A stretch of DNA of 64,000 nucleotides from Ilyonectria destructans (taxonomy: Eukaryota; Ascomycota; Sordariomycetes; Hypocreales; Nectriaceae), in assembly GCA_020740775.1 (NCBI GenBank), contig JAHEWK010000004.1, positions 2,914,001 through 2,978,000 of the forward strand. The letters run 5' to 3'. Below are positions 11,691 through 22,409 of the stretch, one piece after another. Both the position numbers and the translations under genes were made by a program. The first letter of the stretch is position 1. Every line of letters starts with the position of its first letter. The notes below the pieces were generated by a model. The model had not been told where the DNA came from. It worked only from the letters and a program-made list of their open reading frames with translations, and ran no database searches.

Positions 11691-13040
11691 CTACTCCTTG
11701 ACCCGCTTCGATGGCCTTGCGAGAGAGTCATCGGGGAGACCACTTCGCTTAGTCCCTGGCAGGCTGCTCGTCCGAATGTCGTTGTCGTCCTGGCTCACGC
11801 GACGATGAGGGTATTCGTTTTTCACCCCCTCGAAGCAATTGGCACTGACACGGTCGCCTGTGCTGAAAAACGGCGACTGTAGCGCCTGGGCAGCCGTGAG
11901 ACGCTTGGTAGGATCGTACTCGAGCAGCCCAGCGAGGAGCTTGTATCCCTCTGCACCCAGAGATGACAGCGGAGCAGAGCCGTTGGAACCGGGCCCACCG
12001 GAGTGGGATATGGTACTGTAGTACCACTTCTCGAGGTTGGAGGTGCTAGGAGGTTGTTGACCGCGGCCCCCATAATGGCCGTGGTGGTGACTGTGATGAT
12101 TATGGTGATGGTGGGATGAGGCCATGGAATTGGCGAGGGTGTTGAGCTGGTTGTACTCGGGCATGGTGGGTAGGAGGGGCCATCGGTCTTTAGTCGGCAC
12201 ACCCATGATTTCGACAATCTTCTGCATCTGGTTGCGCTGGAAGGGAACCGTCTTCTTGCTGTCCATCTTAGCTTCTTCCCCCTTGAAGATGGGTCGCAAG
12301 GACAGCAGCTCGGCGAAGATGCAGCCAATGGCCCACATGTCAATGGCGGGAGTGTAGTGATAGGATCCGAGGATGAGTTCGGGAGCGCGGTACCAAATCG
12401 TCACGACCACCTTATCGCCGCTGAACAAGGAATGCAGGGGTTTGTCGAATCGCCGGGCGAGGCCGAGGTCGCCGATTTTAACTTCGCCGGACGATGTCAC
12501 CATGATGTTGGCAGGCTTGAGATCGCGGTGTAGGACCCAGTTGGTGTGGAGGTACTGGCAGCCATTGAGGAGCTGGAACATGATGCTCTTGACGGTGGCG
12601 GGAGGGATGGGGTGGCGTGGCTGCTGGGTGTGATGGTGGATGATTTGCAGCAAGTCGTGTTCGGCATATTCGAAGACCATGAAAATACACTTGTCCTCCA
12701 GCATGATTTCGCAAAGTCGGATGACGTTGCCATGACTTAGCTCACTGCATAGGCTCATCTCACGGATGGCGCTCTGAGAGATGCCGGTATAGCTGATCTG
12801 CTCACCCTCCTTGTCGGGCTTGAACTTCTTGATGGCGAATTCGCCGGGGGGTTTGCCGCCGCGACCGACGGCCTTGTAGACGCGGCCATAGGTACCAGAG
12901 CTAATGAAGCCGACGATGCGATAGCGATCGGTGATGCGGACCTTGGGCTGGTAGCTGGGATGGCGGTCATGAGACTCTATATGACGTTGTTGGTAAGCGT
13001 GAGCTGGGAAGGCAACGCCATGACGAGGACGGAGAGGCAT
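11691..13040 (-). CDS. SSN3: cyclin-dependent kinase 8, Mediator kinase SSN3/SRB10
   Basis: Catalytic subunit of the Mediator CDK8 module; with cyclin C it phosphorylates RNA polymerase II and transcription factors in the nucleus. The 449-residue product has a full kinase domain: Gly loop SSGTYGRV (47-54), Lys71 in AIKK, HRDLKPAN (171-178), DLG at 191-193, and the APE motif in RAPELILG. The CDK8-typical QISYTGISQSAIREMSLC replaces a PSTAIRE helix. A His-rich insert (about 312-326) sits in the C-lobe. The end SGLPDDSLARPSKRVKE is the expected basic tail and a likely NLS. Fungal homologues begin with a slightly different short N-terminus, so a small upstream exon is possible. Single exon as called. 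Confidence 0.95.
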   Translation of the reverse strand: MPLRPRHGVAFPAHAYQQRHIESHDRHPSYQPKVRITDRYRIVGFISSGTYGRVYKAVGRGGKPPGEFAIKKFKPDKEGEQISYTGISQSAIREMSLCSELSHGNVIRLCEIMLEDKCIFMVFEYAEHDLLQIIHHHTQQPRHPIPPATVKSIMFQLLNGCQYLHTNWVLHRDLKPANIMVTSSGEVKIGDLGLARRFDKPLHSLFSGDKVVVTIWYRAPELILGSYHYTPAIDMWAIGCIFAELLSLRPIFKGEEAKMDSKKTVPFQRNQMQKIVEIMGVPTKDRWPLLPTMPEYNQLNTLANSMASSHHHHNHHSHHHGHYGGRGQQPPSTSNLEKWYYSTISHSGGPGSNGSAPLSSLGAEGYKLLAGLLEYDPTKRLTAAQALQSPFFSTGDRVSANCFEGVKNEYPHRRVSQDDNDIRTSSLPGTKRSGLPDDSLARPSKRVKE

Positions 13041-15678
13041 GGCCGAGGGAGCGGTCGCTTGGCCCGAGCCGAGGTCTCTCTCTCGTGGTAATTACGGGCT
13101 GTTTCTCATTTGCCACTCGGCATAGAGATGATTTGAGTCCCGGCCAGAGAGAGAACGAGGTGAAGAGGTGAAAATGAAAAGGCAGTGGCCAGATTGACGG
13201 CGGCAGCGAGAGACGGGCAACAAGGAAAGGCAACAAGTGAAGGGGCCAAACGAAGCAGAAGAAGCGGGAGAGTGAGAAGCGACCAGCTCGGCCTCTGAAG
13301 CCGGCGAGGATGATGCTAAGGATGAGAATGAGGATGATCAACGCCAACTCAGTGAGCAGGGAATGGCCACCGGAGATCGAGTCAGGTTAAGATTCAAGAT
13401 CTGGAGCTCACGGAGGAACAGCGGAGCACGTCCCGACCGACGACCAACGACCGACGACCGGCCACTGACCACGCCACTAGTAAATAAACTAGACACCTCA
13501 GGTCGGAAAAAGCACAGCCAAAAAGCCAGGGCCAAGCCAGATTCAGCCAGATTCAACCAACAGCAGCAAAACAAAGCAAGCAGAGCAGCGCCGGAAAATA
13601 GTGAGACAGGCCGCGGAGATGAAGCCCGACGGAGTGCCAACACAATTGCAGATGCAGCAATGCAAGGCAGAGGGACGCAGGCAAGACAGCGGGACGCAAC
13701 GCAAACAAGCGCAACGACAGCAAGGCGAATGGGGCAATGACGGGGACGGGGACGGGGTCATGAATAAAAGACGGTCTGGCGCGCGCAGGGAATGTATCTG
13801 GATCTGTCCGTGTACTGGGGACAGGACGGACAGGGTTCCGGGGAGATAGGAGGAAGAGGGACGGAATCGCGCATGTAAGAAGCACCATCAAAGCAGCAAG
13901 CAAATGCACAACCAAACACCACACGACAGAGACAGACAGAGACACATACGTACCATCGAAAGCCGCCTGCACGCTGCGCTTCAGCGACGATGGGCCCCTG
14001 ACGCCTCCTCCTCCACCGCCGCTCCTCCCGGACCCAGGCGCCGAAGCCCCCGATGCCGAGGGCGGATTTGTCAAGCTCATACCTAACCGTGAGCGTGGTG
14101 GTTGATGACCCCCAGGACGCCAGCCGGCCTGGAGAAGCAGGTCCGGGGCTGACGGGTGGACACTGCTGAGTGGACTGGTGGACTTGGGTGGATGGATGGG
14201 GGATGGGGATGGGATGGGGGTGGGAGAATGAAAGAGAGACGATCGAATGGTAGCCCAGGTGGATAAAATCAGTCGTTTGTTTCTGCTTCCCCCGCACGCG
14301 CCAATGCAGCGCCAACAGGAAGCTCTGGAGCTGCCGCACGCGACTGCGCGACTGCGCCGGTTGACTGCACCACCCCAGATGCAAGAGAGCCGTCCGTCAC
14401 TGGCAGACTCCAAACGGGCTTGGCCAGTGGCAAAGGCCCGACAACCCGAGCGGCAAGTAAACTCTGTCGGTCCGTGAAGCGGGGTGCCGGCCGGTTGTGT
14501 CCGTGTCAGTTGTCAATTTGGTTCTCAGGGTGATTGTGAATGTGGTTCTCAGGTTGATTGTTAGTGTGATTCTCAATATCAAGTCCGTATATCGATGTCC
14601 GAATCTCTCGTCTCTGGATACTGTACCGACTTCAAACCCAGACCCTGTACGTAATGAGATAGATAGCCCGTCGCCCGTTGGCAATCAACACGACAGACAA
14701 GCCCCCAAAACGACTCCAATAAACGCAATGTCGCTTGCCGGGTCAACGCTGCGACTAGGACGATCCGCCGCTCGTGGAGCCACAGACTAGCCCAGTAACC
14801 GGTAACGTTTGCCCCCCTTCCTCTTTTTTTCCCTCCCAGCCCGGGCGTGCGTCGCGTGCGTGCGGCGGCTGTGGCGAGACGGGACAGGAAGGTCTGAGGC
14901 CACCACGGTTGAGAAGCCCCGGCGAAGGCGAGGCCACCACGGATGCGGCTTATGGGGCCTTGATGAGTGCGGAGAACGGAGTCGGAGAATGTGGAGTGGA
15001 GGTGCGCCGCTAATGTGCTCTGCTGCGCTGCGCCGGCGACGGATGATGACGCTGGGGATGCGACCGACGTCCGTTGAATCTTGTTGTTTATCTCGGCTGT
15101 CGTTGCGCGGTTGTCGACTGACGGTGAAGAAGGAGGGATGCGATCGCGCCAGAAACCGCGAGAGCAGCGGGGAATTGCGTATGGCAGAGATACACGCCCA
15201 GAGCGAATTGGTGTTGTTTTGGTGACATTCCCCAGTCGCGGTCGCTGGAGGCAAGATTTCATTCTGCTCCAGCGCCAGCGGCCAGCCGAACGTGGCCTGC
15301 GCCTGCCTCAACCGAGTCAACCCAGCCCATGATGCGGCATTCAAGGATGACTAAGCCAGGAGACCAGATATCAACGGTGCTCAGAGGCAGTACTCAGCAC
15401 TAATGCCAACTACAACATCCAAGAGACAATGAATTACATGTCTTGGAATTGCTTTCTCTTCCCTTTTCCACTTGAATTGCCGTCCTGACTTTTGCAAATT
15501 ACAGACCGACACCTGTTCAGAAGCAGGTCTAACATCACCCCGTACTGACAACGCCTCACACGCCCATCATGACATCCACAGCACACCTGTAATCGTGACC
15601 TCTTTTCTTGCTGGCTACTCAACCCTAAGCTCAAATCACAAATCCCTCTCCTCGTCTGGTTTCCGCAGCTTCCACCGT
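13041..15678. other. 2.6-kb region, no firm gene
   Basis: Long GC-rich open frames run here on the minus strand (13553-14413, 14579-15262, 14787-15344), but they are low-complexity and show no family features. One stretch looks more gene-like: minus strand 14080-13954 starts with ATG, reads as a Ser/Gly/Pro-rich segment ending SLKRSVQAAFDG, and stops at a perfect donor GTACGT. I could not find a convincing second exon, so it is not called. The rest is probably SSN3 promoter and ARP2 3' flank. Confidence 0.4.
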
Positions 15679-17004
15679 TTATCGCGGGCCTAGCTTCTCC
15701 AGCACCCGTGCGCCCTGCTCCTCCCACTCCGCCTTGGTCACCCACATGCTCTCCTTGTCCGCCATGATGTTGGCCAGCACCGCTCCGCCCAGGAAAACCA
15801 TATGTCTTCGTCGAGGGGGGTCCTCTATCCGCACCTTGAACTTGTCCAGGCGCTCAGGGTTGCCCTGCAGCGCCCGCGTCAGCCACAGCTGCTTCAGCTC
15901 CTTCTCCAGTCGCGACGGCAGGCCCGGGTACATGCTGCTGCCACCGGACAGCACAATCGCCTTGAATAAAGACGATCGGATGTCGACGTCAGCCGACTGG
16001 ATCGTGTTGAACAGGAACTCGCCCAGACCCGGCGACTCGCTGTCCACCAGATGGGGCTGGAACAGGCACTCGGGCGCCTCGAAACGCTCGCTGCCCACCC
16101 GAATCACACGTCCGTCCGGCAGCGTGTAGTCCTCCACCAGCACAGTCGTGTCCTCGCTCAGGCGCTTGTCCAGCTCCAGGTCGTACGACACGTAGCAAAG
16201 CTTCTCCTTGATCTGGCGGACCGTCTCGAAATCGGCGGTTCGGTTCAGGGCGTATCCGCGGCGGAGGAGCAGCTTGATCAGGTTGCGCGTCACATCGCGG
16301 CCAGCCACGTCTAATCGCTTGGTAAGGTGGTTGAGGACCACGGATTCGTAGACGGGGACAATATGGGTGACACCATCACCGGAGTCGACCACGACACCGG
16401 AGCTGAGACCTGCGCACATTCTACCGTTAGCCTACGTCATTCCCACCCACGACGAAGCTTTGGAAGCTTCCAGCACAACTCACCCTGCGCATACAAGGCC
16501 AGGACGGCCTGGATCGCAACGTAGACGCCGCCGAATTCGTACCGGTCGAACATGACCTCGCACATCTTCTCCCGGTTCCTGAGCGGGTTCATCGGGGGCT
16601 CGGTCAGGAGAATCTTCTGGCCCTGCGGGTTGACCTTGAGCTTCTCGAAGAAGGTGTAGTCCCAGAGGTGCTCCATGTCGTCCCAGTTCTTGACGATGCC
16701 GTTCTCCATGGGGTAGCTGATCTGGAGCATGGTTCGGGCGGCGGCGGCCTCGTCACCGCACATGATGTCCTTGATGACCACATCGCTGTCGGTCTGCTCC
16801 TCAGATCGCAGGATCGGCCGGCCGACGATGGACGGGTACTGGTGCTCGGGGAAGTTCTGCGCGGCATATCCGACCTTGAGGAAGCCGGTGCCGCCGTCGA
16901 GGACTAGGTAGCGAGGAGAGGTCAGCGTCAGGGGCGGGCGGCCGGTTGGGCTACGGGGCACGGGGGGAGCTCTGAAGCTTACCAATGGGGGGAGGGTTAG
17001 CCAT
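15679..17004 (-). CDS. ARP2: actin-related protein 2 (Arp2/3 complex)
   Basis: Arp2 subunit of the Arp2/3 complex, which nucleates branched actin at endocytic sites. Exons on the minus strand are 17004-16983 (22 nt), 16903-16484 and 16409-15679, giving 390 residues, the usual Arp2 length. The tiny first exon encodes MANPPPI. Splicing then restores [20 protein letters not shown], the Arp2 N-terminal ATP-binding strand. The second junction rebuilds [19 protein letters not shown], the second phosphate-binding loop, and the adenosine-binding region reads [12 protein letters not shown]. Donors are GTAAGC and GTGAGT. The start is 388 bp from the divergent racemase-like gene. Confidence 0.95.
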
Positions 17005-17392
17005 AGTTGCGACAGTGCAAGGCGCAGACCGAGAACTGTGTGCAGTGAGGTTGGGGGGGAGGCGAGGTGGTGTGGTCGTCGAGGAGCTCGGCGAGGTTGA
17101 GGTGTTCGTCAGTGGTGGGGTTGGCGTGGCCGGCCGTCAACCACCGGCCGTCGTCAGAGGTGGCTGAGGCGGAGGCGGATCACGTGGCGCCCCGCGATGG
17201 CTTCCTGACGCCGACGCCAACGCCGTCATTGGGATGTCGCCCCGCTCAACCTTGGCCGACCTTGGCCGTCCTTGGCGGGGACCTTATCACGATTGCGGTT
17301 TGAGGGAATACTTCTTTCTCCAGCTAATACTTGAGCCTTTAACTGTTCATCCTTCATTCACATCTGTGACTTTTTTTTAATTGTCCCTCAAT
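17005..17392. promoter_or_regulatory. shared divergent promoter, ARP2 / racemase-like gene
   Basis: The 388 bp between two divergent starts must hold both promoters. I see no named motif; a T-run lies just before the racemase ATG. Confidence 0.5.
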
Positions 17393-18228
17393 ATGGCTGA
17401 GCCTCAGTCCCGACATCGGAGTCTCCGCATCCTCGTCCTCAACGCCAACTCTTCCACAGCCATGACCAGCGGCGCCGTGGCTGCCGTCGAGAAGTTGGGT
17501 CTGCCCAATGTATGAGTCACGACCGGTACAGTCTGTTCCCTTTCACCCATACTAACAGGATCAAGATTGAAATATATTCCTACACGGCCCCTTCCTCCGC
17601 CCCCGCAAGCATCGACAACCAGGAAGACATCGACAAGAGCACACAGGTCATTCTCGACGATGCTGTTCTTGCTCAAGACCTCAAGGAAGGAAAATATGAC
17701 GCCGTCCTCGTGGCCTGCTTCAGCGTCCATTCCCTCGTCGCCGAGCTCAGCAAGTACAAACACATTGCCGTCACGGGCATCTTTGAAGCCAGCATCACCA
17801 CAGTGTTGTCACTAACCCCTGCTCCCCTGAATAATGAGAAATGGGGCATCGTAACCACAGGAAAGTTCTGGGAGGACCACCTCGGGGATGGAGTAAAGGT
17901 ATTCCTCGGCCAGGACACCACCACTGCCAATCACAAGTTCGCTGGCGTATTTACCTCAGGATTGACTGCGGGCGACTTCCACACTGTTTCCCCCGAAGAG
18001 GTCAAGGCCAAGCTGGAAACGGCCGTCGCCCAGCTTTTTGCTTCGGGGAATGTGTCTTGCGTAGTTATGGGCTGTGCGGGGATGGCGGGCTTGGAGGATA
18101 CCATCCGTGCATCCGCTATTGCCTCATATGGAAAGGATGCAGGAGAACAAGTCTACATCGTCGACGGAGTGAAAGCGGGCATACTACAGCTGGAGCAAAC
18201 TGTCCGTAGCATACAGGCATTCCGATGA
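17393..18228 (+). CDS. DCG1: Asp/Glu/hydantoin racemase family protein (DCG1-like)
   Basis: Member of the Asp/Glu/hydantoin racemase superfamily. Yeast DCG1 is regulated with allantoin catabolism genes; these enzymes act by a two-cysteine mechanism. The N-terminal strand is LRILVLNANSSTAMTSG. The two catalytic cysteines are visible in VACFSVHSLV and VVMGCAGMAGLEDTI. The gene model is uncertain. The best-looking intron (GTATGA at 17510 to CTAACAG at 17558) joins the exons out of frame. A weaker donor GTTGGG at 17494 with the same acceptor keeps frame: exons 17393-17493 and 17559-18228, 256 residues, reading AVEK then IKIEIYSYTAP. Otherwise one base has been lost or gained. It ends 58 bp from the convergent transporter. 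Confidence 0.75.
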
Positions 18229-18286
18229 ATAAATCAGTATTGTTCGAGTCATACCTAACACCAGCCGTCCTACCCGTATTATCGTA

Positions 18287-19985
18287 TCAATCTGCCCGTC
18301 GTGTTCGGCCCCAAACCTCATCGGCATCTCTCTTCCCCTTGGACTCGGGCACATTCACAGACACAAACATGACCGATAACGCCGCCATGCCAGCAAAGAT
18401 AAAGTACACCCACCCTCCATGACCGCCGAGGAGATTGTTCAACGCTTTGTTGATAATAGGGAAGAACTGAGCAACCAAGAAACTCGCCACGTAGTTCGCT
18501 CCGAGGCACCAACTCTGCGTGGCACCAACAGCCTCCTGGCCAACCAGCTCAGAAGCCAGGATAAAAGGAACAGGGCCTAGACCGACAGCATAGAATCCAA
18601 CAAAGAAGAGAACCGCCACGGCTGAGAGGATCTTGAAGCCAAAGACAATGGAAAGTGCCAGTGCCAGCGCACTGCTGCCCTGGCCAATAACTGACATGAG
18701 CAGGCAGGTCTTGCGTCCAAGTCGGTCTGGCAAGGGTGAACAGGCCACAGTGGTGACGAGGTTGACCACGGAGATGAGGATGGTGAGCAGCGCCGAAGAG
18801 ACGGGGAGGAGATCGGCGAGGAGAGAGACGGAGTACATGATGATGGAGTTGATGCCACAGAACTGCTGGACGAACATGATGCCCACCACAGCAATAATGG
18901 CTGGTCGAGTGAGCGGATCCTTGACCACGTCGATGAATCCGAGGTGGGCAGGGCTCTTGGCGATGACCGGTTCAACTGGGTCGGCCATCGGGTCGGCGTG
19001 GAGCAACCCCTCCTCCTCTGAATTTCCATGCTCAACTGAGTTCCAGGTCTCGGTCTCTTCGCTGATGTCGTGCCCACTGCCCCGGATCCTCTGCAGGGTT
19101 CGCTTGGCGGCCGTCACTTCGCCATTCGCGGCCAGCCACGAGGGGCTTTCAGGTACCATAAACAGGCCAACTGCTTGGGCAGTCGCGACGCAGACGCCAA
19201 CGCCCAGGATCCATCGCCAGGCGCTTCCGTAGCTCCAGAAGTATCCGAGAGTCTGGGCGACCAGGATTCCAACGTTGATCGAGATCTGCGTCATGGCACC
19301 GAACAGACCTCGAGCGTTTAGGGGGGCAATCTCGCTGATGTAAAGCGGAACAACAACAGTTGATGCACCAGCACCTACTCCAGAAACCAAGCGTCCCAGT
19401 GCCATGAGGAAGACACTCCCAGCAATTGTCTCGACGGCAGCACCAACCAGGTAAAGGACGGCAGTGGCTCGCATGGCAAGGAGCCGGCCGCGGCTAGATG
19501 AAAAGGGCCCAGCACATAGTGCTCCGAAAAGCCCACCCAGGGTGAATATAGACGATACGGTCGCAAAGGCGGCTTCGGTCATGGGGATACATTCGGAGAG
19601 GAGGCCGGAGGACTTGTCGCTCGGGTGGGAGGAGGAGACCATTTCCCGGATCCGCAGGAGAGCCGAGATGGACTTTTTGTGGCAGGTAATGACATCCTGA
19701 GGGGCGTTGAGCTCTCCCTATAGAGTTGTCAGCGCTGGTCGTTCACGATAGCCTCTCATCGGGTGCTGGCGGTTCGGCCAAGGGCGACCAGGGATCAGAG
19801 GCCAGGGTTGGGGAGACACGTACTAGGTGGTAGCCAAACTGCAGCGATCCCAGGGTCGAGACCGCTATCAAAAGAATCAGGTAAGGGCTGACATCGTTCA
19901 GGTACTGCCTGAGGCCCTGGCCGGCCATGGTGACAATACTGGAGATGTTGCTGTTGGTGGTTGGAGGAGCAAGTCGAGAGGTCAC
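18287..19985 (-). CDS. MFS sugar transporter-like protein (VPS73-like)
   Basis: Major facilitator of the sugar-porter family, about 530 residues with 12 predicted membrane helices. Exon 1 is 19985-19824 and exon 2 is 19717-18287, with a 106-bp intron (donor GTACGT, acceptor TATAG). The junction restores FGYHL|GELNAPQDVITC, a signature I associate with the yeast VPS73/YBR241C group, linked to vacuolar membranes. Sugar-porter motifs are present: GRLVSG, PLYISEIAP, PESPSWL, QQFCGINSIIMYS, DRLGRK and a final VPESKG. A start at the internal MAGQG (19928) is equally possible. The convergent racemase-like gene ends 58 bp away; I see no reason to link their functions. Confidence 0.88.
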
Positions 19986-20528
19986 TCCGCTGACGTTGGA
20001 GAAACCCGGGGTGGTGGGGCCACGTGCCGAAGTGGCTGCATACCCCTGCAGCCTGCCCCTCAGCGAACCTCGTCACCTGCGTTACCCTACACCAGTACAT
20101 CCGACGGCATGGAATTGGAGAACTGGCATGCATGGCACGGAAGCATTCGAGGTATGGCAATGAGGTTCACATGGTAACCTTGTAGATTCTTCAGCCTGGT
20201 GAAGTTCATACATGAGACATCACAACGAATCCAAATTGGCCACCGTAGCAGCAAATATGATGATTTCTCATTACTGAAGGAACGCTAGGGAAATAGTAAC
20301 ATGTATTTACAGCGGAAATGCGTCTTTGCTTTCTACCCTTTCTTTACCTTGTTGATTGACCTTGTCCCCATTCCTAATTGTGTCCTTGCGAGCGGCCTGT
20401 GGCTGGAGCTATCAAGCAGCACGTCCTTTTAGACTAGGTGACAGTCCCTTCCACCTTGGGATCTACAACAACCAAAAGCACGTTAACAGCTTTGAAGAAT
20501 CCGTTAGATTAATTTATGTCCCGGCAAA
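19986..20528. other. gap between transporter and GST
   Basis: Promoter of the transporter and 3' flank of the GST gene. No gene recognised. Confidence 0.45.
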
Positions 20529-21218
20529 TTACTTGCTCAAGTCCTCCAGGACCTTGCGGCCTCGAATACAATCTTCCTCATGAAGGGGCTCTCTAGCAGT
20601 CTCGTTGATTCCATCCTGAACCCACTCCTGGACAGCTGGGTGCTCAAACAAGCGGTCCACGTACTCCTTGGCAGCGCCCTCAAGCTCGATCCCATACGTC
20701 TTGAATCGCGACGCAATGGGCGCATACATGGCGTCCGCAATGGTAAACTCCTTGCCGGCCAACCAGGGTCCCCCGAACTTGTCCAGGCCCTCGGAGAAGA
20801 GCTCATTGAAGCGGCTAATATCTCTCTGCAGCGCCTCGCTTCGCGTGGCCAGCTCGATGCGTAGGCCCACGTTCATGCTGCACTCGTCCCGGATGGCGGG
20901 GAAGCCAGAGTGCATTTCCGCCGCTGCGCACCGGGCAAAGGCGCGGGCACGAGCATCAGTTGGCCAAGCGCCGGGGTGCGATTCGGCGACGTATTCGCAG
21001 ATGGCAAGCGAGTCCCAGACGGTGGTAGAGTCGGCGCCGTCATGCAGACAGGGGACCTTGCCGGTGGGGGAGAAGGCCAGGAAGTCGGGCTGGCGCTGGC
21101 CGGCCTTGAAGAGGTTGAGCTTCTCGTCAAATGGGATGTCCAGGACTTTGAGCAGGACCCAGGGTCGCATGGACCACGAGGAGTAGCGCTTGTTTCCGAT
21201 GAATAGCGTGTAAGCCAT
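20529..21218 (-). CDS. glutathione S-transferase
   Basis: Cytosolic GST-fold protein of 229 residues, which would conjugate or reduce electrophiles with glutathione. The N-terminal thioredoxin-like domain begins MAYTLFIGNKRYSSWSMRPW; the Ser in the YSSWS stretch sits where Ser-type GSTs place the catalytic residue. TGKVPCLHDG is the cis-Pro glutathione site, followed by VWDSLAICEYVAE. The C-terminal helical domain includes GPWLAGKEFTIADAMYAPI, the usual N-capping box. The length and the Ser-type start resemble a YfcF-like or zeta-like group rather than a Tyr-type GST; this is inference. Single exon. The upstream region is an unusual tandem duplication (21286-21570), each copy bearing a TATA-like box. 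Confidence 0.88.
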   Translation of the reverse strand: MAYTLFIGNKRYSSWSMRPWVLLKVLDIPFDEKLNLFKAGQRQPDFLAFSPTGKVPCLHDGADSTTVWDSLAICEYVAESHPGAWPTDARARAFARCAAAEMHSGFPAIRDECSMNVGLRIELATRSEALQRDISRFNELFSEGLDKFGGPWLAGKEFTIADAMYAPIASRFKTYGIELEGAAKEYVDRLFEHPAVQEWVQDGINETAREPLHEEDCIRGRKVLEDLSK

Positions 21219-21285
21219 GGTGAGCAGATTTTAGAGTGTAGAGAAGAGGGATTTATTGTTGGTGAGAGATTGGAGAGAACTCAAT

Positions 21286-21570
21286 GTGAGAAACAGTTTT
21301 CAAGGTTTTTGTAGATGTATTTATTTATGTAACTTTAGCTTGACTCATGGCAACTGTGGATAGTTCGACGGGCCCGCGCCACGCCCTTCTTCGACAATTG
21401 TCTTGCTTACAATTACCTCTGACGACGTTTTGGGTGAGAAACAGTTTTTCACGGTTTGTAGATGGATTTATATAGTATTGACGCATGGCAACTGTGGCTA
21501 GTTCGACGACCCCGCGCTACGCCCTTCTTCGACAATTGACTACCTACAACTGCCTCTGACGATGTTTGGC
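21286..21570. repeat. tandem duplication in the GST promoter
   Basis: Two adjacent copies, 21286-21433 and 21434-21570. Both begin GTGAGAAACAGTTTT, share CATGGCAACTGTGG and CGCCCTTCTTCGACAATTG, and end near CCTCTGACGA. Each copy contains an A/T-rich TATA-like element when read toward the GST gene (minus strand). Differences are scattered point changes and small indels, so the duplication is not brand new. Confidence 0.85.
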
Positions 21571-22319
21571 TTACCACCAGTACCTGGCATCCACTTCTGG
21601 AGCCTCGTACCATGGCGGTTCCGCGGTTCCGGTCCTAGTTTCCTATTGCCACCATAATTGCTATGCTAATTCCGCAGCGGGTCGATGGATCATGGACTCA
21701 GGGCCGCCCGCCATCTCGGGTCCGCCAGTGCCACGCTGTCACGCGAGAAGGCAAATGGGCGGGGAATTGGCATTGCTGGAACCATGCCATAACCCATGAA
21801 CCACGACGAGTGCATCCAGCGTCGTAACATGGTCAGGAAATCTGCTGATCTCGGGCTAGCTGCACCCGACACGACGTCAACAAGGGAACTCTAATGCCCA
21901 TCACGAAGCTTCCCCTCCCAAGTTTTGACAGGCCTCACATGGCGCCCCGCAGACCCAGAACCTCGGTCAGGTTTAGCATCACGGCACTGTTGTAAATAAC
22001 CTCACCAATCCCTGCGCTCCTCCCCCGGCCTCCACGCCGAACCCAGGAACGGCCCCGATCGGCGGAGGTGGCGCCTTGGCCGGCACTCAGCGCGTCCTTG
22101 GACCGATTGGTGCGCCTCAATCCCGCCCGCGATCTGCCAATTTGCGCGCCAATCATCCCCTCTCGCTCCCCGGATTCCCCAGAGTTCGCGGGCAGCACCG
22201 CTGAGTTTCTCCGCGTTAGGGTCGGCGCTGGGCCTGTTCTGGATCCGCGCGCTCCACGATGGAGGCATGCTACGAGAAGCGGAGACGAGAGAGTGCTTGG
22301 GCGGTGGAATGGAAATGGG
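21571..22319. other. gap upstream of the secreted hydrolase
   Basis: No gene recognised; open frames on both strands lack features. Confidence 0.45.
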
Positions 22320-22325
22320 TATAAA
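22320..22325 (+). promoter_or_regulatory. TATA box of the secreted hydrolase gene
   Basis: A clean TATAAA lies 85-90 bases before the ATG at 22410. Confidence 0.6.
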
Positions 22326-22409
22326 TGGACGGGAGGACCAGCGAGTTGACAATTGCCTCGACAGCTTCAGAGAAATAGTCTCAGAGCCACGCCTCCTGCT
22401 CTCTTCATC

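Noticed and set aside
13553..15344. Long minus-strand open frames (286, 227 and 185 codons) between SSN3 and ARP2
   Set aside because: Pro/Ser/Arg-rich GC-driven frames overlapping each other, with no conserved-looking segment except the small exon-like piece reported separately.
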